Of a stretch of DNA of 64,000 nucleotides, positions 57,677-64,000 are shown piece by piece. The notes under the pieces were generated by a model, which was not told the DNA's origin, did no database searches, and saw only the letters and a program-made list of their open reading frames with translations. Each line of letters opens with the position of its first letter. The stretch's first letter is position 1. Origin of the DNA: Micromonospora rubida. Its GTDB lineage: Bacteria > Actinomycetota > Actinomycetes > Mycobacteriales > Micromonosporaceae. Location: the NCBI RefSeq assembly GCF_009908295.1, contig NZ_JAAALO010000003.1:62001-126000 (forward strand), in the 5' to 3' direction. The translations under genes and the position numbers were made by a program.

Positions 57677-59091
57677 CTGTCGAAGCCAATGGCCGGTCCG
57701 GGATCGATTGTTCCGTCCTCCGTCGGCGGGCGAACGACTGGCGGGACTCCCTCATTGGTAGCCCAAGGATGGTCAGGGTCCCAGCGCTGTGGGCTGGCAT
57801 CACTCTGTGCGTGGGGTGAGGATCGTCCGAGTGGGCCATTCCAGCTTGGGGTGCCACTTGCTCCGAAAGAGCTGCCGAATGGAGGTGCAGCATGAGTTGC
57901 GCCAAGGTGAGGTCCGCGACCGGCACCTGGGCGGGAGCCTGCCCCGCCCGTTGGTGAAGTTCCAGCCCCTCCTCCTCCGATTACCCCCCCAATCGGGTTG
58001 ATTCGTCGCGATGGATGGGTAGTGGCGGGCTGACTCACGCCCATTCCAGGAAGGCCACCAATCAAGCCGCCAGGTGGAAGGGGGCGGGGCGGGGGTGTCG
58101 GATTTAACCCGCTTGGGTTGTTGCTGCCCCACTTATCAATTGAGCCGCTCTGGTTTCCTGTCTGCCCGACAGGATTGCCTCGGCCTGGTATTCCTGATGC
58201 GTTCGGGGTGCTTTGCGGCAAGCTTATACCCGGCCCGACTGGCGGGGAGTTTTTAATGGTTTGATTTCCGGAACTAGGCGGGCTGGCTGGCGGAGTTGTG
58301 AGGCCTGCTCCGGTTCCGCCAAGAATAGGCCCCGTTCCTAGAATGGGCCCTTTTGCCGGGGCGCGACTGACCGGCAACGCCGTCCGTGGTCCCTTTACAA
58401 AAGAGCTTGACGAATCCGTAGTAGGTGCTGTGATTGGAACTGGTAGGACGGGCGGGATAACTGGGATGGTGGTGTTACCGTAGACGTCTGGGTCATTGGG
58501 CTGCCGACCAGGTCGGGATGGCGGCGGCGGGGGCTGGCGGAGCATTACCTGGGCCTGTTGGAGTTCGCCGCTGAGGCCGTACATCAGGTTCCGGGCTTGG
58601 GTGTTGAGTCGTTCCAGGTCGACGTCGGTCACCGGCTTGTCCGGTACCCGGCTGCCCATCGCCGCCTTCGGGTCCGCCAGCGTCGCCTCGTACGTCCGCT
58701 TCTGCTGGAGTTTGGTCACGTACTCGTCGTGGAGCGGCTTCAGCTCGACGCGGGCGCTGCTGATCGCGCGGGTGGCTGCGGCGAGGGCGTCGTAGTTCGC
58801 GGCGGCCGTGTCGTGGGTGCGCTGCACCTTGCCGATGAGGTCGTCAAGTTCGCCCAGGTACGCGCGGGCGGCGGCGTTGGTCGCCGGCGGCCACGCCTCG
58901 GCCAGGCCGCGCCGGTATTCCTTCAGGCGGCCCAGGTGGGCCTGGGCGAGGTCGCAGACCTTGCGCCAGCCGGCGACCTGCTTCCAGTGCCCGGCGGGGT
59001 CATGGTCCTGAATGCAGGCCCACATGCTGAGCAGGTCCATCAGCCGCCACTCGGTGAGGCCGGACGTCCGGCCGCTGCCTCGCTCGATCAC
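57673..59091 (-). CDS. Type VII secretion-associated protein, helical N-terminus with Pro/Gly-rich tail (PPE-like)
   Basis: A 472-residue protein. Residues 1-185 are helical (GHWKQVAGWRKVCDLAQAHL, RRGLAEAWPPATNAAARAYL), like WXG100/PPE-type secreted helical domains. Residues 190-472 are rich in Pro, Gly, Ser, Asn with no fold visible. Its GTG overlaps the previous stop and its own stop overlaps the mycosin start, so the three genes are tightly coupled. From about residue 165 on, the GC content drops sharply. Probably a secreted substrate or partner. Confidence 0.72.
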   Translation of the reverse strand: MIERGSGRTSGLTEWRLMDLLSMWACIQDHDPAGHWKQVAGWRKVCDLAQAHLGRLKEYRRGLAEAWPPATNAAARAYLGELDDLIGKVQRTHDTAAANYDALAAATRAISSARVELKPLHDEYVTKLQQKRTYEATLADPKAAMGSRVPDKPVTDVDLERLNTQARNLMYGLSGELQQAQVMLRQPPPPPSRPGRQPNDPDVYGNTTIPVIPPVLPVPITAPTTDSSSSFVKGPRTALPVSRAPAKGPILGTGPILGGTGAGLTTPPASPPSSGNQTIKNSPPVGPGISLPQSTPNASGIPGRGNPVGQTGNQSGSIDKWGSNNPSGLNPTPPPRPLPPGGLIGGLPGMGVSQPATTHPSRRINPIGGVIGGGGAGTSPTGGAGSRPGAGRGPHLGATHAAPPFGSSFGASGTPSWNGPLGRSSPHAQSDASPQRWDPDHPWATNEGVPPVVRPPTEDGTIDPGPAIGFDR

Positions 59092-59549
59092 GGCAACACC
59101 ACCGGCCTCGGCCCGCTGCCGGGGCCGGTCGGATCGGGCAGGGTCGGTGTGGGACGGGTCGGGACGACGGCGCCGGGGTTGGCCAGGGCGCGCTCGACGT
59201 CGGAGACGCGGGCGGCGGAGAAGGCGTCGGTGTCGGCGTACTTCGTGGCGATCCTGCCGGCCGCGGCGGCCAGGCGGCCGGTGGCGCCGCCGACGGACCA
59301 GACCATCGTGGCCGTGGCCTGCTGGGTCTCGTTGTGGGCCTGGAGGAACTGCACCAGCTCCACGAAGGCGTCGGCGGGGTTGGGGATCTTCGCCTTCATG
59401 TCGTCCGCGATGTACGACAGGTGGGGCGTGTAGTTCCGCTCCACCTCGGCCTGGAGCCGGTCGGCGAAGTCGCGCAGCTGGCGGATGTCGGCCTCGATGC
59501 CGCCGAGGTCGCTCATCCAGGGCGCGGGGCGGTCCTCCTCAGGGATCAT
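59088..59549 (-). CDS. Small helical protein, probable type VII secretion substrate (WXG100/EspC-like)
   Basis: A 153-residue protein with two long helices (GGIEADIRQLRDFADRLQAE and AFVELVQFLQAHNETQQATA) followed by VWSVGGATGRLAAAAGRIA and a Pro-rich tail. ATG at 59549 has AGGGAGGG upstream; an internal ATG at 59516 is possible. It leads the three-gene T7SS-type operon. Family assignment is by layout and context only. Confidence 0.65.
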   Translation of the reverse strand: MIPEEDRPAPWMSDLGGIEADIRQLRDFADRLQAEVERNYTPHLSYIADDMKAKIPNPADAFVELVQFLQAHNETQQATATMVWSVGGATGRLAAAAGRIATKYADTDAFSAARVSDVERALANPGAVVPTRPTPTLPDPTGPGSGPRPVVLP

Positions 59550-59638
59550 CGACCCTCCCTACCTGTCACGGCGTCGTGTCCCTGAGTGAGGTTAACGGGT
59601 GCCAGTGACGTCCGGCAGTCCCGTACGCACCCCTCGCG

Positions 59639-59851
59639 TCAGCGGGGCAGGCCGGAGGCGCGCCACGCGCCGGGGCCGGCGGCGGGCGTCGCGGCGGCCG
59701 GCCTGCCGCTGCGGGCCCAGCCCGAAGTGGCGACCGGTTCGGCTGCGGCGACGGGGCGGGTCCGGGTGACAACGGCGCCGACCAGGGCGGCCAGTTCCTC
59801 GGCGGTCGGCACGCCCCGGGTCACCCGCAACAGCGGCTCTTCGGCAGACAT
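59639..59851 (-). CDS. accE: Acyl-CoA carboxylase epsilon subunit
   Basis: A 70-residue protein with the epsilon-subunit pattern: LLRVTRGVPTAEELAALVGA at the start, a variable middle and the terminal PGAWRASGLPR. AccE binds the alpha/beta carboxylase core and raises activity. In relatives it follows accD (beta) directly; here a kinase gene occupies that side on the other strand and no beta gene is present. ATG start at 59851. Confidence 0.85.
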   Translation of the reverse strand: MSAEEPLLRVTRGVPTAEELAALVGAVVTRTRPVAAAEPVATSGWARSGRPAAATPAAGPGAWRASGLPR

Positions 59852-59943
59852 GGGCTCAGCGTACGCGTCGCGAACTTGACCTTCGCCGCACTGTGGCGTG
59901 CCGGCGGTGTACGGCGAGCCGTTGCCGGGTACCGTCTCCTGCG

Positions 59944-62049
59944 ATGTCGAACCCGCTTCCCCAACTCGTCGCCGACCGGTACCGGCTCATCTCGCCGCTC
60001 GGCCAGGGTGGCATGGGTCGGGTGTGGAAGGCACGCGACGAGGTGCTGCACCGGGATGTGGCGATCAAGGAATTGGTCCCGCCGCCCAGCCTCACCGCGG
60101 AGGAGCGCCGCGAGATGCGGGAACGCTCGCTGCGGGAGGCCCGCGCGATCGCGCGGCTCAATAACGTCAACGTGGTCCGCATCTTCGACGTGCTGCGTAC
60201 CGACGGCGATCCGTGGATCGTCATGGAGTACGTCCCGTCGAAGTCCCTTCAGGACATTCTGGCCGAGGACGGGCCGGTGTCGCTGGCCAAGGCGATCGAC
60301 GTCGGCCTCGGGGTGCTCGGCGCGCTGAATGCGGCGCACAAGGCCGGCGTCATGCACCGGGACGTCAAGCCGGGCAACGTGCTGATCGGCGACGACGGCC
60401 GGGTGGTGCTGACCGATTTCGGGCTGGCCACCATCCCTGGCGACCCGAACGTGACGCGGACGGGCATGGTGCTCGGCTCCCCGGCGTACATCGCCCCGGA
60501 GCGGGCGAGGGACGGCACCGCCGGGCCGGAGGCCGACCTGTGGTCGCTGGGGGCCACCCTGTACGCGGCCGTGGAGGGCAAGTCGCCGTTCGCCCGGCCG
60601 TCGGCGATCGGCACCCTCGCCGCGCTGGCCACCGAGGAGATGCCGCCGCCGAAGAATGCCGGGCCGCTCAAGTCGGTGCTGACCGGCCTGCTGCGCAAGG
60701 ACCCGGCCGAGCGGATCGACGCGGTGGCGGCGGAGCGGCTGCTGCGCCGGGCCGCCGGCCGCCGGGCGAAGGGCATCTCGCTGCTCGACGGCGTACGCCG
60801 GCCGGGGCCGAACGGCCCGCGCGAGCCGCGCCGGACCGTGGTGCCGGCCCCGCGCCCGGCCGAGCAGGCCACGGAACGGACGGTCACCCCGCCCACGCCG
60901 CGTACCCCGGGGTTCGCCGCTGCCGCTGCGACCGGTTCGGGGGCGGCCGGCGCGAGCAGCGGCGACGCGACCGCGAAGGTCCCCGCCGGCGCGGACGCCG
61001 ATCCGACCGCGAAGGTGGACCGGACGACGCCGCCCACCGACGCGGATCCGACCGCGAAGGTCACCGAACCGGGTTCGGCCTTCGGCCAGCCGCCGACCGC
61101 TGACCCGACGGCGAGGATCGCCGACGGGGCGGGGACGGCCGCCGACCCGACGGCCGCGCTGTCCGAGCCGACCGCGAAGCTGTCCGAGCCGGCGACTTCG
61201 CGGGGCGGTGGCGCCCTGCGTGGTGCCGCCGACGACACGCGCGTCGAGCCGGCTGCCGACGCGCCGGTCTCGCCGCCCGCCCCGCCAAGTGAGCGGGCCA
61301 CGTCCCTGATGCCGACCCCGGTGAGCCCTTCGCCGGTCTCGTCGGGCCGGGCCGCCGTCGTCGCGGGCGCCAAGCCCGACCACCGCCGGCGCAACCTGCT
61401 GATCGGCGCGCTGGTCGCGGTGCTGCTGATCGGGCTGCTGGTGGCGGTCCCGCTGCTCGGCAACGACGACGATCCGGAGGAGGGCGGCGGCCAGCAGGCC
61501 GGTGCCACGAGCACCGCCTCCGTCGCCCCGTCGGCGCCGGTGACCTCGGCGCCCACGCCGTCGCAGACGAGCGCCTCGCCGACGCCGAGCCCGACCGGGC
61601 TGGTGCTGCCCGCCGGTTGGGCCCTGCACAAGGACCCGACCGGCTTCAGCATGCCGCTGCCGAAGGGCTGGCGGCGCAGTTCGGGCAGCACGTGGGTGCA
61701 GTTCCGGGAGCCGAACGGGGTCCGCGAGGTGACCATCGACCGGACCGACAGGCCAGGGGGCGACGCCGCCGCGGCCTGGCGGGACATCGAGGGCGACCGG
61801 GGGTCGAGAGTCAACAACTACAAGAAGCTGGGCATCCGCACCGTCCCGGGCTTCTGGAAGACCTGCGCGGACTGGGAGTGGCTGGAGACCCGGGACGGCA
61901 CCCGCATCCACGTCCGCAACCGCGGCTTCGTGACGGCCAAGAACCGCGGGTACGCCATCCGCTGGGAGGTCGCCGCCTCCGAGTGGGCGGCCAACCTCGA
62001 CGAGTTCGAGCTGATCGCGAAGAACTTCACGCCCGACCGCCAGGACTGA
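59944..62049 (+). CDS. Transmembrane Ser/Thr protein kinase with PTA-x-[V/I/L] repeats
   Basis: A 701-residue PknB-type kinase. Kinase domain at about 11-270: LGQGGMGRVWKARDEVLHRD, VAIKELV, HRDVKPGNVL, DFGLATI. A linker (residues ~339-417) carries six TA[KRA][VIL] units (DPTAKV, DPTARI, DPTAAL, EPTAKL). One membrane helix lies at ~482-505, followed by a Ser/Thr/Pro linker and an extracellular domain (FSMPLPKGWRRSSGSTWVQF) related to that of the kinase at 27673. Divergent from accE. Confidence 0.93.
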   Translation: MSNPLPQLVADRYRLISPLGQGGMGRVWKARDEVLHRDVAIKELVPPPSLTAEERREMRERSLREARAIARLNNVNVVRIFDVLRTDGDPWIVMEYVPSKSLQDILAEDGPVSLAKAIDVGLGVLGALNAAHKAGVMHRDVKPGNVLIGDDGRVVLTDFGLATIPGDPNVTRTGMVLGSPAYIAPERARDGTAGPEADLWSLGATLYAAVEGKSPFARPSAIGTLAALATEEMPPPKNAGPLKSVLTGLLRKDPAERIDAVAAERLLRRAAGRRAKGISLLDGVRRPGPNGPREPRRTVVPAPRPAEQATERTVTPPTPRTPGFAAAAATGSGAAGASSGDATAKVPAGADADPTAKVDRTTPPTDADPTAKVTEPGSAFGQPPTADPTARIADGAGTAADPTAALSEPTAKLSEPATSRGGGALRGAADDTRVEPAADAPVSPPAPPSERATSLMPTPVSPSPVSSGRAAVVAGAKPDHRRRNLLIGALVAVLLIGLLVAVPLLGNDDDPEEGGGQQAGATSTASVAPSAPVTSAPTPSQTSASPTPSPTGLVLPAGWALHKDPTGFSMPLPKGWRRSSGSTWVQFREPNGVREVTIDRTDRPGGDAAAAWRDIEGDRGSRVNNYKKLGIRTVPGFWKTCADWEWLETRDGTRIHVRNRGFVTAKNRGYAIRWEVAASEWAANLDEFELIAKNFTPDRQD

Positions 62050-62162
62050 CCGGCGGCGGAACACGGCCGCGTCGCGGCGGGATTCCCGTCCGCGCGAGAT
62101 TGACTTGCATGACCTTCCGTCGCGCGGGGTACATGACCTCCACGACGGAAGGAGGTACGACA

Positions 62163-62405
62163 ATGGGACACCGAATCAGGGATGCCCGGCCCCGACTGGC
62201 ACTGTGGATGCTCGTCGCCCTCGGCGACGTGGTGCTGCTGCTGGTGAGCGCGGGTCTGCCGGTGCTGTTCGCGCTGTTCAGCGTCGTCACCGTCACCGTC
62301 GCCGGGGTGGCCGCCTGGCGGATGACCCGGCGCGGAGCGTTGGCCCGCGAGGAGCGGATCTCCGGCCCGGTCGCGACGCCGGTGGCGTCACGGCGGAGGG
62401 CCTGA
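62163..62405 (+). CDS. Small membrane protein
   Basis: An 80-residue protein with two predicted membrane helices (WMLVALGDVVLLLVSAGLPV and LFSVVTVTVAGVAAWRM) and a basic tail. A very strong ribosome site (GGAAGGAGGT) is 6 nt before the ATG at 62163. Family not recognised. Its AT-poor, promoter-like upstream region separates it from the kinase. Confidence 0.72.
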   Translation: MGHRIRDARPRLALWMLVALGDVVLLLVSAGLPVLFALFSVVTVTVAGVAAWRMTRRGALAREERISGPVATPVASRRRA

Positions 62406-62507
62406 CCCCGGTCGTTCAGGTGACGAGCTGGCGGCAGCCGGACCAGTTGTCGACCGTACGGTCGTAGTCGATCCCGCTGCCGCCAACTGCCTGTTCGGGT
62501 GCCAGGA

Positions 62508-63260
62508 TCAGCCGTTGTTCGCGAGCGCGATCAGCCGGGTGCGGTCGCCGTTCCAGTAGTTGCGGTCGACGTTGCCGCTGATCCCGGAGACGGCCCCGGT
62601 GGCGGTGTACTGCCAGAAGCTGTAGAACGGCGCACCGGCCGGCAGGGTGCCCGGCGTGCTCGCCCAGCGGGCGAGCCAGAGCGGGTGGTTGGCCCAGGGG
62701 CCGGTCCAGCTGCCGGTGCACTGGTTCCACCAGCTCGTGGTCGTGTAGATGACCGCGTACCGGCTGGTGCGGGCCCGGTACGTGTTCAGGAAGTCCTGGA
62801 CCCAGTTGCGCATCCCGGTCGTGCTGAGGCCGTAGCAGTACCCGCCGGCGTAGGGGTTGCCCTCGAGGTCGAGCGCGGCCGGCAGGGTGCGGCTGTCCGC
62901 CGACCAGGCGCCGCCGTTGCTGGCGAGGTAGTTGGCCTGGGCGGCGCCGGAGGAGATGTTCGGCCGGGCGAAGTGGTACGCCCCGCGAATCACCCCGGCG
63001 TTGTAGGAGTTGACGTAGTTGGCGTTGAACTGGGGGTCCTTGTAGCTCGTACCCTCGGTGGCCTTGATGAAGGCGAACTGGATGCCGGAGTTGCGCACGC
63101 TGGTCCAGTTGATCGCCCCCTGGTAGTTCGAGACGTCGATCCCGGGGGTGGTGGCAGCCGCCGCCGGGCCTGCGGTGGCGACGAGGGCGGTGGCCGCAGC
63201 CGCCACGGCGGTGATGCCCGCCGCGATCAGTCGGCGCAGCATGAGTCCGGTACGGATCAT
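62508..63260 (-). CDS. Secreted GH25 muramidase (lysozyme)
   Basis: A 250-residue glycoside hydrolase family 25 enzyme. Signal peptide (residues ~1-36, ending AGPAAAA), then GIDVSNYQGAINWTSVRNSG, FAFIKATEGTSYKDP, GAYHFARPN, ALDLEGNPY (catalytic Asp-x-Glu) and WLARWAS. It cleaves the MurNAc-GlcNAc bond of peptidoglycan. No wall-binding domain follows. GAGGAGGAATCC ribosome site; upstream 63280-63350 is AT-rich with a TATAGAT -10-like box. Confidence 0.93.
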   Translation of the reverse strand: MIRTGLMLRRLIAAGITAVAAAATALVATAGPAAAATTPGIDVSNYQGAINWTSVRNSGIQFAFIKATEGTSYKDPQFNANYVNSYNAGVIRGAYHFARPNISSGAAQANYLASNGGAWSADSRTLPAALDLEGNPYAGGYCYGLSTTGMRNWVQDFLNTYRARTSRYAVIYTTTSWWNQCTGSWTGPWANHPLWLARWASTPGTLPAGAPFYSFWQYTATGAVSGISGNVDRNYWNGDRTRLIALANNG

Positions 63261-63433
63261 GGATTCCTCCTCAGGAGCACCAATCTATAGATAGACATCT
63301 TTGAAGCTGATTGCCTGGAATCGCAAGAGATAGTAAAGAAATTTTCATCCACGGCTTGGCTACCCGGTAGGGGCAGCGGCCGGGGCGGCGCAGCCTGGCC
63401 GGGCCGGGGCCGGGGCCGGTAGGCTCGCGCCCC

Positions 63434-64000
63434 ATGGTGTCGATCGACGGGCTGGGCACGCTCTGGGACCGGCTGTTCACCGCGCAGCCCGACCCGCCAC
63501 CGCTGCTTGTCCTCGTCACCGCCGTGGTGGCGCTGGTGGTGGTGTCCACCCGGCTGCCCTGGCGGATCGCCCGGAACGCCGTCACCATCGCCCACGAGGG
63601 CGGGCACGCCCTCGCGGCCCTGCTCACCGGCCGCCGGCTGCACGGCATCCGGCTGCACTCGGACACCTCCGGCCTGACCCTCTCGGCGGGCCGGCCGACC
63701 GGGCCCGGCATGATCCTCACCCTGCTCGCCGGGTACGTCGCCCCGTCGCTGATCGGCCTCGCCGGCGCCTGGCTGCTGGGTGGCAACCGGATCACCCTGC
63801 TGCTCTGGGTGGCCGTGGCGCTGCTGCTGGCCATGCTGGTCATGGTCCGCAACGTCTTCGGGGCGCTGTCGCTGCTGGTCACCGGCGGAGTGGTGCTCGC
63901 CGTGTCCTGGTACGCCTCCCCGCAGGTCCAGGCCGCCTTCGCCTGGACCTGCGTCTGGTTCCTGCTCCTCGGCGGCGTACGGCCGGTGGTCGAACTCCAG
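63434..64000 (+). CDS. M50-family (site-2 protease-like) membrane metallopeptidase, partial
   Basis: The first 189 residues; the frame runs off the window end. Membrane helices surround HEGGH (TIAHEGGHALAALLTGRRLH), the zinc-binding motif of M50B peptidases, with further helices (MILTLLAGYVAPSLIGLAGA). ATG at 63434. Probably an intramembrane or membrane-associated protease of unknown target. Confidence 0.85.
   Translation, partial: MVSIDGLGTLWDRLFTAQPDPPPLLVLVTAVVALVVVSTRLPWRIARNAVTIAHEGGHALAALLTGRRLHGIRLHSDTSGLTLSAGRPTGPGMILTLLAGYVAPSLIGLAGAWLLGGNRITLLLWVAVALLLAMLVMVRNVFGALSLLVTGGVVLAVSWYASPQVQAAFAWTCVWFLLLGGVRPVVELQ

Noticed and set aside
62508-63260. Prophage endolysin module
   Set aside because: The GH25 enzyme has its own signal peptide and no holin, tail or integrase genes nearby; secreted muramidases are common in actinomycetes.

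Overview
The window is about 72-75% GC, with strongly GC-biased third codon positions, many GTG starts and frequent 4-bp ATGA/GTGA gene overlaps. It carries a conservon (cvn) operon, an acyl-CoA carboxylase epsilon subunit, a mycosin, Ser/Thr kinases and a GuaB1-type protein. This points to a high-GC actinomycete, most likely Micromonosporaceae (Micromonospora-like). That is inferred from gene content and style, not from a database search. No rRNA, tRNA, CRISPR array, IS element or prophage was recognised; the content looks chromosomal.

Layout. 1-2.1 kb: partial rRNA methyltransferase, small membrane protein, and a MarR regulator divergent from a small operon holding a truncated FMN-reductase gene, with twin palindromic operators between them. 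2.2-3.9 kb: adenosine deaminase and a uridine-kinase-like P-loop enzyme. 4.1-9.2 kb: complete conservon cvnABCD (sensor kinase, roadblock, DUF742, GTPase), followed by a receptor-type lipoprotein, a large protein with an IS110-transposase-like N-terminus that carries the same C-terminal tail as CvnA, and a very acidic protein. 14.8-19.1 kb: cydD and cydC with only the C-terminal half of cydB and no cydA. 19.1-20.5 kb: BlaR-type M56 peptidase and BlaI repressor. 20.9-27.6 kb: nucleoside and sugar-phosphate catabolism (two aldehyde dehydrogenases, deoC, upp, GPP34 protein, phospho-sugar mutase). 27.7-29.9 kb: Ser/Thr kinase with an ATQ-x-V repeat array. 30.2-39.9 kb: acyl-CoA mutase subunit, M20 hydrolase, DUF4349 lipoprotein, metallo-beta-lactamase-fold protein, two unknowns, a decayed GNAT gene, gamma-glutamylcyclotransferase, LpdA-type quinone reductase and DedA. 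40.4-45.8 kb: heterodimeric ABC exporter with MarR, then DoxX divergent from TetR. 45.9-49.0 kb: GuaB1, LysE exporter divergent from its LysR regulator. 49.1-55.6 kb: biotin-dependent carboxylase alpha subunit, PadR-controlled ABC-2 drug exporter, MFS, O-methyltransferase. 55.7-59.9 kb: Maf, a type VII secretion-associated trio (mycosin, Pro/Gly-rich protein, helical protein) lying between maf and accE. 59.9-64 kb: second Ser/Thr kinase, small membrane protein, secreted GH25 muramidase, partial M50 protease.

How the parts work together. Purine and pyrimidine salvage genes (add, deoC, upp, phosphomutase) interleave with acyl-CoA metabolism (mutase, AccA, AccE). Several efflux systems each sit beside a dedicated repressor whose operators can be read in the sequence (MarR, TetR, PadR). 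Two transmembrane kinases each carry an intracellular array of Thr-x-x-[Val/Ile/Leu] motifs that fits FHA-domain docking. The most unusual unit is the conservon neighbourhood, where a non-kinase protein shares the long C-terminal tail of the conservon sensor.
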